A stretch of 64,000 bases of DNA. It comes from Rhabdornis inornatus (Eukaryota; Chordata; Aves; Passeriformes; Rhabdornithidae). This document shows positions 36,873-49,787 of this stretch, piece after piece (positions within the stretch are counted from its first letter, which is position 1; every line of letters starts with the position of its first letter). The notes under the pieces were generated by a model. It saw nothing but the letters and a program-made list of their open reading frames with translations, was not told the DNA's origin and ran no database searches. The stretch spans positions 1-64,000 of the forward strand of contig VWZS01010169.1 in NCBI GenBank assembly GCA_013397075.1. The letters are read 5' to 3'. The position numbers were made by a program, and so were the translations under genes.

Positions 36873-39800
36873 ACACCAAAATATCTTCTGTGATCATCCT
36901 TAGTAAACTGGCCATCTCAGTGAAAATATACTGAAATATGCACATCTTTTAAGTATAAAACTGTACATGCAAGTATAATAAAAGTATTAGCAGAAAGGTA
37001 GATAACTTTCTAAAATTTGTTAATCAAATTGAAAATGCTATTCCTAATTTGGGAAGGACTAGATCTGAACTTGATCTAGATTTAATTAAAATCTTTTAAA
37101 AATCAGGTCTTTTTATTATTGGAAAATTGTATTCCAGAGGACATATCTCTGGATACCTTGGACTGTTCTGACAGTGAAATTAGTTTATTACAATTACTGT
37201 GGAAATAAATAGAGTGCGAACAAACAATTCTGCCCACAGTAGGAGCCTCATATTAGAATGAAATGTGACTTTTTGAAGAACACTTCACAGCTTTAATGTA
37301 ATACTGGTTGTAAAATAACTCTGTGAACATCATAGGCCATTATTTAAGATAAAAATTGACAGCACTTACTTTAAGTAGTCAGGTTTTCAAGTTACTACTT
37401 AATGCATATAATTTGAAAGTATTAAATAACTTTGGCTAAGACTCTGACCTCACAAAGAATCCCCTTAGGGCATCGAGGATCGTGTATAAAAAGTTTATAG
37501 CTAGACCCAAATCTGAAGGATCTCCTTAAAAGCATTTGCTGAATGTCATTGAAGATATTCCTAGAAGCCTTTCTGAAAAATTCAGTCATTAAGAACTTAA
37601 TCTGACACTAGCTATATATATATTTGGAAATCACCCCCTCCTGAGAACATGGAAAGGTCTTTGTGAAACTTAAATTTCATTTAAGAGCTTGAGGCCTAAT
37701 GGGATTTTAAACATTTTGCTCACACAAAAAATTGCTTTGGCACAGCTATTCCATGGGTGGGGGGCTTTTCTATTTCTACTCAAGGGGTTATTTTTTATAA
37801 TTCTAATTATTTTTTTCTTCTACTACCAAGTAAAATAGAGATTCAAGGCAGATAAATTTTCGTTAAAATTTTATACTTAGAAAAGTAGTGAATAAATACT
37901 TTAAAAATCAATAACATGTAAAAAGTTCTAAAAAAATTAAATTTTTCTCTCAGTTAAAGGTCTCAATTAAAACACTGTAGAAATGATTGGATAGCTAGAA
38001 AGCAGTAGATATATTAAAGGGGACAGATGCTTCCCTCGAAAACAATTATATATTTGTTTTCCCATAGTATATATGTAGTTCTTCTCATAGTTTTGTAGAA
38101 AGGTATGAAAAAAACAAAGGAAATAAAACCCATATGTGATCCATGTTCTTTTATAAATGCTATTTTAAAAATTTCTATAATTTAGTAGTAATTTGCAATA
38201 AAAGCAACAATAAATTTTAATACTTTGTAAAACACTGATGCTGGAATGAGACATTTCAATGGTTCTTATTACTCCTCTTTTTGTATACCTATAAATACAG
38301 TGCTTCCTTTCTCTTTAGGTATTGTTGTATTGGAAAATGTAATAAATGAAGGAAGGATGAATGATTGTTTAAGTGTTGCTGGCTGATGTTAAATTATTAG
38401 CTCATGAGTGTTTTTAAAAAGGTTAAAATTTTAACATTAAATTGTATTTGCTCCTTGATTTATAGCAGTATAAAGAGAAATTATTTTTAATGTGATCCAT
38501 CCCAGCACTAGGTATTATGGAAATAATCTGTGAGAGGTTCCCTAAATACCCAAAAGTTAATACTTTAATAAGACATAAGAGAATGAGAGAAATTATTTTT
38601 ATCTAGTTAAAATATGGAGAGACTAACCCTGGCATGATTACCACTGAGAAGCAAAAAAATACTCACTCTAAAATAAGATGGAGGAAGGCTGCCTGCCACA
38701 GGTAAATTTGGCAGTGGCTGTGACTTTGAGGGTTGTTTCAGTAATTGTTCAGTTGTCTCCAGTGCAGCTTTTTGTAGGAAGCTGGGTGTATTTGACTTTG
38801 GCAGTGTCCAATACTTACCATGTTTTGGCAATGCTCCTGTTCTGGTGTCCTGTTCCTCTGTCTGGGCTCCTCCAGGCATCCCAGGCTAGAGCCCTGTCTG
38901 TGGGGAGAGAGCCCAGCCTGCTCCTTTGTGGTGGCCATGATCCCTAGAAGTTCACAACTCAGAAAGATGCTCTTTCAAAACACATGCAGGATGTCTCTGT
39001 ATGTTAACCAAAAATACCTGTCGCTTTTCTCCTTTGTTTCTGTTTCGTTATGGATTTAAAAAAAAAAATTTACAGATGTTCCCTTATTTATATTTATACA
39101 TGGCAAAGCACACTGATGCTAGCATGAAAAGTCAAGTGCCTTCAAAATTAATAAGTAATGACAGCCAAACCATGCTATTTCCATTGCATTTTCAGTGTAC
39201 TGTTTTCTTTTCAGTATACTCTATATCATTTACTTAAATGATGAATATGTATTTCAGAATATACCTATCCTAGAAGTCAGAACCTGCTTTAAGCTTTTAA
39301 AAATGTGATTTTAGAATAGTATGTTCTATTTTTCCTTCAAAGTACCACTTTTGCCAGTTTTTACAGTGCATATTGAATACATTTACAGAAATCTTTGCAC
39401 GTCAAAACATAATGACTTCAGAATTCATCAAAATTATGATACAATTTAGCATTTTTGAAAACCTGTGAAAATATGTCTGGAAGGAACCCATTAACACAAA
39501 AGCAAGCTGTTTTGACCTGTCTCTGTAGCCATCTTAATAAACCTGCATTCTATAGCGACTGACATGTACAGAACTAGAAGGAAATAGTGGCAAAGCATCA
39601 CTGCAAGAGCAAAAATAAAATTATGTATTTTGTTCAAGTAGCCCTGTAAGAGGTATTCAGTAAAAATTATACAGCCTGGGAAAGGGCTTTTATTCTAACT
39701 GGATTTTGGTTCTGTTTTCTGTTCAGTTTTATTTTGGTGTTTCAGTTTCTTTTGGGGAAGATTTTTGCTGTCAAATTATTTTGACGTTATCAGGGTTTCC

Positions 39801-41185
39801 AACTGTGTCCAGAAGGAAACGAGTGGCCCCTGTCCTTGTACTTAAATAGACTGGTCATTGTAAGAAATCTAGAAAAATTAAAAGACTCCAAATTAAGTCA
39901 GGAACTCACCTTTTGGACTTTTGTCCTATCATATAAGCCAAGCAATGGGCATAGACTATGTGATCTAACAAGTTAATCAAGGGAATATAATGTTTTTTAG
40001 AATTGTCTAGTGTCTTCCTTTTACTCTTCAGACATTTTCAAAGTCAAAATATAGTGCAGAAGTTAAGAAAAATTTGAACACATTTATGTGGTACTATTAG
40101 GTGGTGTATACGAGTAGTAGTAATGTTCCAATCTGCCTACTAAGAGCTCCAGTAAGGAGGCTGTAAAACAACTTTCTCTGCTAAATATTTCCCAGTAATA
40201 AGCATTCCCTTTACCTTTCTTCCTCCCCTACCACGTCTGCACCTCCTAAATGCCAAGGACATTTGAGATATGCAGCTTTATAAAGGCTTAGTAGTCATAA
40301 GTTTCTAGAAGAAGTGTCATGATTTCTCATGTCTGATTCAGGACTCTTCATCATTTGGGTTTAGAAAAACTGCAGATACATTGTGGTGCATTAAGCTGCA
40401 GAAACAGTGAATTCTCTCGGCCTTGTTTCGGTTTGTAGGAGATAAATATTTTCCATCTCTATACAGATAGAGAGAGATCTTCACACAGAATCTAAACTAA
40501 ACATCATTTTTCAGGGAGAGATGTCCAGATTTCTATGTATCCAGACAATATCCTATCATGGAAATGTAGCTTAAGACAGGGACATTTGTACTCAGCACTT
40601 AAGGCTGAATAAAAAACAGACAGACCTATTTATAGTGAATCAAAAAAAGGAAATATTTTTCTACTAGACTGAAAAAATAAATCTCAACATAGTCAAGAAT
40701 CTAAGAATGTTATTGAACTGAAGAATAAGGAAAAGAGTAATTGGACAATCATAAAGTCAGGCAAACCAGTCAGCAATTGCAAAAAGCATTAAAGGAAAGG
40801 GATTTGGAGATCAGGATTGAAAATCAAGAGCCTAGAACACATCTGTAAGTAAGAGGCATATCACAGAGAAATCACTGTGGATTTTCTAAGTGGATGCATC
40901 CCACAGGGCAGCCCTTCATTTTTTTTTTTGCAGATTAATTACAACCAGATGTAAGTTGATTGCCCAGGTGGAACTGATTGAGACACACAGGGGCCGAACA
41001 TCCAATTTCTTTTTGGAGCAGAGGTTTCACAGAGTGTTTAACCTAATGTTTCTTTATCTCTGAGGACTGCTTTTATTTCCCCTTAGAAAATTCCAAAGAA
41101 AAAAACTGAGGTGATTTGAAGGATAGCCCCTCTCTTTTTGTTGCCACTCCGAATCAGCAGATGGAAAGAGCAGGCTGCAGGAACT
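36873..41185. other. Unique, mostly very AT-rich sequence
   Basis: 37300-38600 is especially AT-rich. A GC-rich island at about 38670-38960 has overlapping open frames on both strands and a minus-strand exon-like segment (38819-38897). The remainder has nothing recognisable. Confidence 0.55.
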
Positions 41186-41415
41186 GAGCTCTCAGTTGGT
41201 GTCTGAGCAATTGTCTCATGCCAAGAGAATTGAGAAGGCCACAGAGGAACCAGCTCCCAGCCAGCATTTGGACAAAAGCCATGCCAAGGTGGTTAAGCAG
41301 CCTGCAGGGAAATCTGGCTTCTGCCAGTGTGTAGATGAAGTGCAAGGCACAGTGAAATGTGACTCCCAGCTGGCACAAAGGCAAAAATCCATGCCAAGAT
41401 AGTTGATCCAGTCAC
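41186..41415. repeat. Degenerate short tandem-like units
   Basis: Related units begin at about 41186 (GCTCTCAGTTGG...CATGCCAAGAGAATTGAGAAGG), 41253 (GCTCCCAGCCAGC...CATGCCAAGGTGGTTAAGC) and 41363 (CTCCCAGCTGGC...CATGCCAAGATAGTTGATCC), with a poorer unit between the second and third. Each has a CTCCCAGC-like start and a CATGCCAAG core about 30 bases later. Spacing is irregular (about 67 and 110), so this is an old, decayed tandem array. A 68-codon + frame crosses it without resembling a known protein. Confidence 0.45.
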
Positions 41416-44400
41416 AGAAAGACGGCCTCCATTGGTACCAGGCCAGAGACCAATAGCAGTGGGTTGGGAACAGCTTTCAAAGCTCTCTTGTCTCTTGTTT
41501 CAAATATGAGTCCCTCAGAGCAAGCAGAAAGGGTTCATTACCATTTCCTCAATCTCAGGGGAAAGCAGAGTTCCAAGATTGTTTTTACAGCAACCAGAAG
41601 GAAGAAATTTTTATTTCCAGACAGAACATTCATAAAGCCAGTGATGGCTTGCATAGCAAGAGGAGAAAAGTCCATCCTGTACATGCACATCCTTGGCTTC
41701 TTTGAAACATTCTTTCTTTCATCTATGAGACATTTGCATCCAATGGATATAACTCAAATGTCATTTTGTGAGGCTGTTTCTGCTTCACTGCCATTTCAAG
41801 AAGAATGAGATGGTGGTTTCTGTTTCCTGTATATGGACATGGACCTGCTTCCTCTTCTCCTCATTGCAGAGGGGTTTTTGGGATGGCTGTAGTTCTCCCT
41901 ATAATACACTCTCACATGTTCACAAACTGCTTGCAATTTCCCTGGTAAAAATATACTTAAGAAAGGATACCTGCCTTAAACTTTCAGAAATTTTACAAGG
42001 TGACCAATGAATGTCTCTTTCCAAAGACAGCTACTAATGGGGGAGCACATAAGCATCTCCAGAACCCTGTGAAGCAAAAAAGATACTTTTCAAGCTGGGA
42101 GATTACTGATGCTATCAAATATGTAGCTAAGATTTTCATTCAGGAGAACAAATAGAATCTAATTTCATGTGTATTTTCAGAAAATAACTTTCCCATCTTC
42201 TAAACATAAATACATAGTTGTCTTTGATTCTTACTATCAAAATTTATTTTATTTCTCAATGAAGTAAATTAATTTTACCCAAGTCAGATGTGTGATGACA
42301 TTTGGTAAGTGACATCCCTGTGTCAACCCATTAGTTTTCCCATCTTATTTTCTATCTCATCCTGGTTGAGAAGGTTAAGAGATTGTCTGAGTTTGGTCTG
42401 GCAGCTAGCCAGGACCAGACCACATGTATTTACTTTGCTTTCTATCCTGATTTTCTAGAGGAATGGAAGTTGAGCCAAGACATATTCGGGAGCAAATCCA
42501 AGGACAATTTTTCTATACTTTACTATTCTTATGTGTAGGAATTTTAGTCAACAAATAAGATTTTTTTTTCCACTTTGTCAGTCAGTCACAATTATCACAT
42601 ATACTGTTAGACAGACAAACATATCTCTGATGTACTGATATGGAGTAACGTTTATGATGAACAAGTTTGGGTTTATGAATTGAGATGCTTAAACAATTGT
42701 TTTGTATTTGCGGTATTACTATGAGTCCTTTGTAAACTCTTTAGTCAGAAAACCACTTCAAATTTTGTGATTATCAACACTTAATACATTTTAGAGTGCC
42801 AGAAAAATAGTTTGATTGAAGTAACTGGTTTTCAAACTAATTAATGTTTATTACAGATTATATTCTTACAGTAGGTCCCTAAATACTGCTTTCTAAAATC
42901 CTTTTTTCCCTTCCATTAGTACTTTCTTAAAATTTTTGCCTTGGAGATTAAAATTTTTCAAGCCTAGCCTAAACCTGCAGTTTGTTTATTTTTCTGCAGT
43001 GTTTGTATTAACACCATTTAGCTCTCCGGAATATAAGTAGACTGAAATTGACTTCTGTTATAAATTGCCTTATGACTACTTGCTGAAAAACTGTGCTGGT
43101 GAATCAGCTGAACCTAGAAAATTAGAAATTGGCAGATACTTATTCCTTATTCAGAGCAGCACATTTGAGTGTTCCAGGAAAAATTGGTTTTGATTTGGCT
43201 GAGCTGTGGAGGTTTGAAAATAATGCCTCTAAAATATGCCTTGTGCATGGAAACTGAGTTCTTTTAGCATGTCTCACTAGTGTTCTGAGTAAATCAGGTT
43301 GCAGTGACACCCAGCAGACAGCCCAGAGTGCAGGAGAAGCTCAGAGCACTTCTGAAAGACAAGATGCTTCCAAAGATCCCTCCTTGTTCAATCTGTATTG
43401 GCACATACACTGACAAGAATATGCACTGTGTGCTCAAAGGCTTCCCAGACACTGACTGCATCCTGCTTTCTTTAATGGCTGCTAACCAACAAAGAAATGC
43501 ATCTTCTAGAGTTTTGGTTTTGTGATAGTGCCAGGTGATTTACTTTATCATGCATTTATAATTATGTTTATTTTACCTGAATAAAGCAGGTAAAAAGAGC
43601 CTACTGGGGAGGAGAAACTGAGACATTTCCTTCCCTGAGGGACTTACTGAGCATGCTCAAAGCAGAGGATCTTGGAGATAGGAAAGTCAGTTACAGTCAT
43701 AAATAAGAGGTTGACACTCATGAAATGACAACTTACAGCAGAGAAAAAGTAGCAAAAATACTTCAGAGGGGTCTAGAATGGTCTGAGACTGGTGCTACAC
43801 AGATTGAGTGGGGAAAAGCAAGGATGATAGACAAAGGATATCAAACAATTTTCCCTTATTTGAATATTCTTTACCTAAATAATTAAATATTTGCTTTTTA
43901 TTTAAAGAAATGATGTTCTTGAGAGTTTTAAAATATTTTGGTTTTACAGAATACTCATTAGATGTGAAAGACACAATGACATCCACCTTGAAACTGGTTT
44001 TGATGACACCATATCACAGTGAGATCGGAACAAAAATTGCAGGCATTTTGTGGAAGCCAAAACATTTTAGGATTTCATTCACAGAATAAAAAGGAATATA
44101 ATTAATAGTGCAGCCAAAACTCTCTGTTTAAACAAAGGTAATGCTTATATTTATCAGTGTTTTAAGTGTAGGAAGAGTCAACATTTCATTAAATAATGTT
44201 GGTTATAAAACAGCAGAAAAATATTTGCAAAATTCTTTCACCAATGCTACAGGATTACCATAAGGAAGAGCTCACCAAGTGTGACACAGGTTAGATTGTG
44301 GCTGGTTTCACTCTAGCCTACATGACCTCAAGGTAATTGTTCACAGTAACAGAAATTTCTGAAGGTTGTGCTGAAATTTTCAACCACTATTTTTTTAGAT

Positions 44401-44500
44401 TAATGTTTTCCAAAAAGAAGTTTAAAATCATTGAAGTGAATATTGATAGAGTGTATGATGTCATTTAGATCAAATGCACAATGCTTAAAGAGTTTAGAAG
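41416..44500. other. Unique sequence with two GC-richer islands
   Basis: 41416-41900 holds a 114-codon + frame (41464-41808) and a strong acceptor-like CCTCTTCTCCTCATTGCAG ending at 41869, with no clear donor following. 43290-43520 holds a 73-codon + frame. Neither resembles a known protein. The rest is AT-rich. Confidence 0.5.
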
Positions 44501-44872
44501 ATCACAGAATAGTTAGGGTTGGAGGGGCCCTCTGGAGATCCAGGAATGTATCCAGAAGGGTTTGGAATGTCTCTGGACAGGAAGACTCCACAACCTCCCT
44601 GGGCAGCTGTTCCAGTGCTCTGCCACACTCAACATGAAGTTCTCCCCCATGTTGAGGTGAACCTTCTTGTGTTTCAGTTTATTGCCATTGCTCCTCATCC
44701 TGTCACTGGTACCACAAAAAAGAGTCTGGCACCTCTCTCAGATATTTGTATGTACTGATGAGATCTCCTCTCAGTCTCGCCTTCTCCAGACTAAACTGGC
44801 CCCACTCTCCTCAGAACAGAGATGCTCCAGACCCTTCATCATCTTTGTGGCCTCTGCTGGACACTCTCTGGT
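44501..44872 (-). mobile_element. CR1 LINE 3' fragment
   Basis: ATCACAGAATAGTTAGGGTTGGAGGGGCC marks the 3' end at the left. The body keeps GACTCCACAACCTCCCTGGGCAGC, TGTTCCAGTGCTCTGCC, CTCCTCATCCTGTCACTGGTACC and CATCATCTTTGTGGCC. This is one of the better preserved copies in the window. Minus orientation, 5'-truncated. The small open frames here on both strands are CR1-derived and not genes. Confidence 0.92.
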
Positions 44873-47800
44873 GTTTGATATTATTTAATTGATATATTAT
44901 ATATTATATGTAATAAATTTCTACATGAATTATATCTAATAATACGTACATAAAAATATGTAGTAAAATAAAAAATACTCAAGGAAGTATTGTCAAGATA
45001 AGGAAAAAATGTATTTTGTTTTTTTTTTCCTACAGTTTGTGAGCTACAAGTGAAGTAGATATTTTTAGTTGATAATAAAGAGCGGAACAAGGTTTATTAT
45101 AGCAACTTTAACATGGCAGTTATGCAGAAAAACCTACAAATGGACTTTCAGAACCATAATTTTTCTGGTCATAGAGTTCATTTTCCAACACAAAGGCTTC
45201 TGCAAAGTCTGAGCTTGACTTCTATCGCACATAAACCTTATTAAAACATCTTTAAAGAAATGTGGTTTATTTATGGATTTGGTGAAAGTTCTTGAAATGA
45301 GGTTAACGTTTTGATCGTACAAATACAATGCAGGTTATATCTCCTGGCAGCTACACAGCTATAAAAAAAAATAATAAATTAAGAAGCCAAAATAGATCCA
45401 TTTCAAATTTGTTCCTTATCAAAAAATCCAAGAAAAAAATGAAAGAGTAGTATTTACTGCAAAGAACAATTCAAGTGAAGTGATCTGGTTTTGGTTTTCT
45501 ATCTGCCTCTCATTTAACTGTATCTTTCTGTTAGACAAGCATTCCTTAACCATATGATCCATTGGCAATGAAAGTGCCCAAATTCAGTTTGTTAAGAGCT
45601 ATAACAATTTTGCTGGGATGTGTACATTTTCTCCAAGATCCATTTATTCATTCTTGTGTTGACCTCACAAATAAGTCAATCTCCTAATTTTCCCAAATTA
45701 CTTCTGACAGTGTAACTACTAGATTTGTGTTGCTAAAGTCTCTTGAAGGAATTAAAATTTTTCTTGTTTTTAGTCTTAATAATTCATTTTTGCCTAAAAA
45801 GATTAAGATTCTTAGGTCATTAAGTCTTCTTCCATTTCTTTTATCTGTAATAAATACACTTTATAAATTGTTATCTGTAAGCTTTCCACTTTTGCTGAGA
45901 ATATGCTGGACATAGAGCATACTTTAATCATATTGCCTTTCTTCTGGTTTTTGATACACTACCTTTTTGGAAATGTCATCAAATCTTAATGAAACACATA
46001 TGTATATATCCTCTTCTGCTTGGAAGTTGCCTGTAGTGCTGGCTAGATAAATTCTCTGAATGGTTCTTCAGAACACGCACATCAGAAAACTGGAGACTAA
46101 TGCATGCTGACCTGCCATATGGGCAGAATTTCACTGAAACCCTTTTTTTCTTCTTATGAGATATACATACAAATCCCAGAAGCTATGTACACAGTTTTGT
46201 GTTTAATAACATAGTGCAGCATACTGTTCACAAAAGTATGTAGGCACAGATGAATCATGAACATAAACAGGGGGAGACAGATTGTATACATTGAGCCTCT
46301 GTGTCTAACTCTCACACCAAGCTCAGTAGATGCCAGTCCTTATGCCTGAGGCAGCAGCTACCCACAGAACCTCTACACTGGTCCTCAGAAGCATCTTATT
46401 AACCCCAGAAAAGCCGCAGATTCTGTATTACATGCTGTAAGTCTGCTCTGTAAGCACGTGCAGTCGCCCTGTCTGCTGGGCCTTCAGCATGGAAATAATA
46501 CTGGCAGCAGCCCTGATCAGCTTTTCAGCTTCCCTTGAGTTACTCTCAGGGGCTCTGCTCCTCACCTTGTCACTCATAGCAGGATGACACTATCAAAGCT
46601 GGTAAATTTTGCTCTGGAATCAGCTGCTGTGTTGCAGACAGGCACAACTAATTCTCTGCTAAAAAAAGTTTGAGCAGGGGGCCAAAAACTACAGTTACTA
46701 AAAGAAGACAAAATTTTTAAAGATGGTAAGAGTGGATAGGAGATTACAGAGACAAAGGAGGAGCAATGTGCAGAAACATAATAGCCAGAAGACACCAGTG
46801 ACAGAAGTAATCTTTAGACTGTAAAAGGAAGCGACAAGAAGGGCTTGAGGGGGATATATATTTTTTAGAAAGAGCAAACAAACAAAATCCCAAAGAACTG
46901 GAGCACAGCCATCCATCCTGTACACTGTGGAAAAAAACAGCACAACATTCCCTCTTTCTGCTAACATCTGGTCACAAAAGGAAGCCAAGAACCAGTCAAA
47001 GAAGAGCAGTTCACTGGCAAACACATGCTATCACTACCATTCCGCTCTGGTCCATGTCTCAGGCACAGAGATTTGATGACTATATGACTTGAAGAAAATA
47101 AATATGCATGCAAGTACTTATTTTTCCCCGAAAATTGTAGAGCTTGAGGTGAAACAAAGAATTTCAACTGAGAAATAAGAAAAAGAGTCGATGCTGTGTA
47201 GACAAATTCAAAATGTTTCTCAGCATAGAGCCTTTGGCTGAAGACTTCAAGAAGAGCTGGAGACGCCAAGATGCTGTGCAGGAATTGCCTCCCCTCAGCA
47301 CACACATGCCATGTTTAAATATCCATCCAGCCACAAGATGTCAGCACACTCAACGGGAATTCCGATCAAAATCAAAATGTGTATTGCTGTGGTATTTCTG
47401 TGTCACGCATCTCTCCTCCTGCTGTTAATGGGGGGAAAAAAACGTTTCTCGGGAGTTACATGAAATTTCACATTCAGGCTGTGCCAAGTGGAAATACCTG
47501 ATGTATCATGGTCTGACCACAGTATCTTAATGAGAGTAAAATGCTGAAACAGAATGGAGAACATGGTTCCCTCTTCCTATTCTGAAACCAACGGATGTTG
47601 GACAAGGATCTAAAACAGCTCGTAAGCACGTGAATAATATTCAATGACAGAATGTAAACTCTGGCCAGCTGCTTAGACATTTTAGACTGCACACTCAGTT
47701 TTGAAATCCTGCTTCAGTACCTCTCCAGAAATTATTTCAACTCAGTAAAGTGTCCAGATACCTGTTTCATGGCCTTCATAATCACAATATCTATAAACCC

Positions 47801-48404
47801 CTAAATACAAATTCTACAGGTGAGTTCTGGCTGGTGTGCTAAGTACCATAAGTGGAGACCATATGGGATATGGGCATAGCACAAAATAAATTAATCATGT
47901 CCACTTTCTTTCAAAAATAGTTCAGACTCAAGATGTCATGATATCAGTAGTGTTTTGCAATTTGCATACTGACCAAAATATTCAGTGGGTTGTTCCTATT
48001 ACTGCACTCCTATCTACAAATATTCAAATTTCACCTTGGGCAGGAAAATGCCTGGAATCTTCCTGTAAAATATAGTCAGAATTCCCTCTGTGTTATTTGA
48101 ATTCTTTCAGCACATCAACATATCAGAGAGTGGGGTAGCTAGATTCTCTAAGCCTGACATCCATATTAGGTAAATTAGTAGTCAAAATGTACAACAAAAT
48201 TAGTGGGCATCTGGATAAATACAAGTTCCTTGGAAAGACCAGCATGCCTTCTGTAGAGGAGAGTTCTGTGATGTGGATGCTTTAGTACTTTTTGCGACAA
48301 AGACATCAAACATGAAAATAAGAATGAATAATTGATAAAGTCTATCTGTATTTTCAAAATAATTGACAATGCCAACTCTCAAGCCTTTTAAAGAAAAACA
48401 TAGA
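44873..48404. other. Unique sequence, GC-richer at 46300-47430
   Basis: 46300-46570 is near half G+C. Minus-strand frames of 108 and 114 codons (46698-47024, 46961-47305) overlap each other and have no recognisable domain. A 91-base + segment at 47729-47819, between CTCTCCAG and ACAG|GTGAGTT, is open in one frame. All are unassigned. Confidence 0.5.
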
Positions 48405-48500
48405 CTCTTAGAATAGAATATGCAGAGTTGGAAGGAACCCATCAGGATCATTGAGTCCAACCCCTGGCCCTGTGCAGGACACTCCAAGGATCACACCATG
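48405..48500 (-). mobile_element. Short CR1 LINE 3' end
   Basis: A roughly 95-base CR1 terminus: CTTAGAATAGAATATGCAGAGTTGGAAGGAACC, then TCATTGAGTCCAACCCCTGGCCCTGTGCAGGACA and GATCACACCATG. It belongs to a CR1 group with a different 3' end from the copies at 44.5 and 54.6 kb. Minus orientation. It stops just before a CR1 segment of opposite polarity. Confidence 0.88.
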
Positions 48501-48559
48501 TTGCTATGGACTTTTACAGGGGGCTGAGGTGAGACTTGTACTTCACACTTCATGCAAGT

Positions 48560-49133
48560 CCTAGAAAAGGAATTTTGTAGGGAGCTTGGAAAGTTTGTTG
48601 TTAATACTAAATTATTCAGAATAGGAAAAATGCAAGCTGACTGTGAAGAATTGCTGCAGAAACTTATGAGGCTTATTGAGTAATAAAATGGCAGATGAAA
48701 TGCAGTGCAGAAAAATGTAAAGTGATGCACAAGATGAAAAAGACCCACAAATTCACATATAAAATTATGAGCTCCAAGCTAAGTGCTACCTCTCAGAAGA
48801 AAAATTTTGTGATAATGAGAGTTAGCTCTACAAATGTCCTATGCTGAATAACAGACAAAAACCCACATCAAATGTTAGTAACAGTAAGGGAAAAAATAAA
48901 CAGAAAACAAGATAATTCTCAGTTTAATAAATCATTAATCACTTTTAAAACAGAGATCTGACCTCTCTCCCATCGCCCTCCCATATTCAAAAGGATATAG
49001 CAGAATTTGAAATTATTAGCAAAATAATTGTAGTAACAATAATTATTAAAGATGAGTATTTATTTCCAAAATGAAGCATATAGAGTGAGCTAAAACTCTT
49101 CTATTTAGAGAAGAAACAAATTAAAAGGAAGAG
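48560..49133 (+). mobile_element. Degenerate CR1-type ORF2 remnant in sense orientation
   Basis: Recognisable by ordered blocks of CR1-type ORF2 downstream of the reverse transcriptase active site: GGAGCTTGGAAAGTTTG, then AATGGCAGATGAAATGCAGTG followed by AAATGTAAAGTGATGCAC, then near 48980 CCCATATTCAAAAGGATATAGCAGAATTTG, and near 49100 TTCTATTTAGAGAAGAAACAAATTAAAAGG. These occur in the right order and at plausible spacing on the + strand. The reading frame is destroyed by stops and indels. It is the only CR1 segment in the window on the + strand and is probably older than its neighbours. The family assignment rests on remembered consensus wording, and a related CR1-clade or L3-like element is possible. 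Confidence 0.7.
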
Positions 49134-49761
49134 AAAACGGGTCCACAAGCTCAGAAAAAGACTGAGCAGAGAGATGAGCCCCAGCTGGATGGCCTCTCTG
49201 ACTGACCTAGTACATCCATTCCACTGTGCTGACCTCATTCTGGCCAACAGGTGGTATGAATTGATAAGAAGCACTTTGGCTATTAATTTAGCTATTGGCT
49301 AGTATTGCTTCCTGAGCTTTCAGAGCTTTCATTACCTGTTCATTTATCATGAACATTTTGATTAGTAAATTCACCTTTTTTGAAGAAAGTAAGTAGAAAG
49401 CATTTGAGGACAAAGTTTAGGAATAACATAATGATTGTATTACTCATATTATAAAATAGAATAATAATATCTATAATCTGGTAATATGCCCATCTTAATC
49501 ATTACCTAGGTAAAAGTCTAATTGAAATTAATGAACATTTTCTCAGAGGAATGGTTTCAGGATTCTCTTCTATATAGATTATTTATATCATGCTCATCAC
49601 CATCGTTTCTGAATGTGTTCCAGTAGTACATTAAGCAATGTGACTAACATCTGTCACGTTTTTTTTCCTCAGTCTCTCTCCAGGGAGATAAATATATGCA
49701 GTCGAGTTTCTTGTATAATAGGAATTTTGCCAGGTGAAAAGAGAAAGAAAAGTTAACACGC

Positions 49762-49787
49762 AAAAAAAAAAAAAAGGGGGGGGGGGG
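49762..49787. repeat. A14G12 homopurine tract
   Basis: Exactly fourteen A followed by twelve G with no interruption. Abutting homopolymers of this length are unusual and prone to replication slippage. The true length is uncertain in short-read data. Confidence 0.92.

Noticed and set aside
44443..44888. Several short frames on both strands
   Set aside because: They lie entirely within a CR1 fragment.
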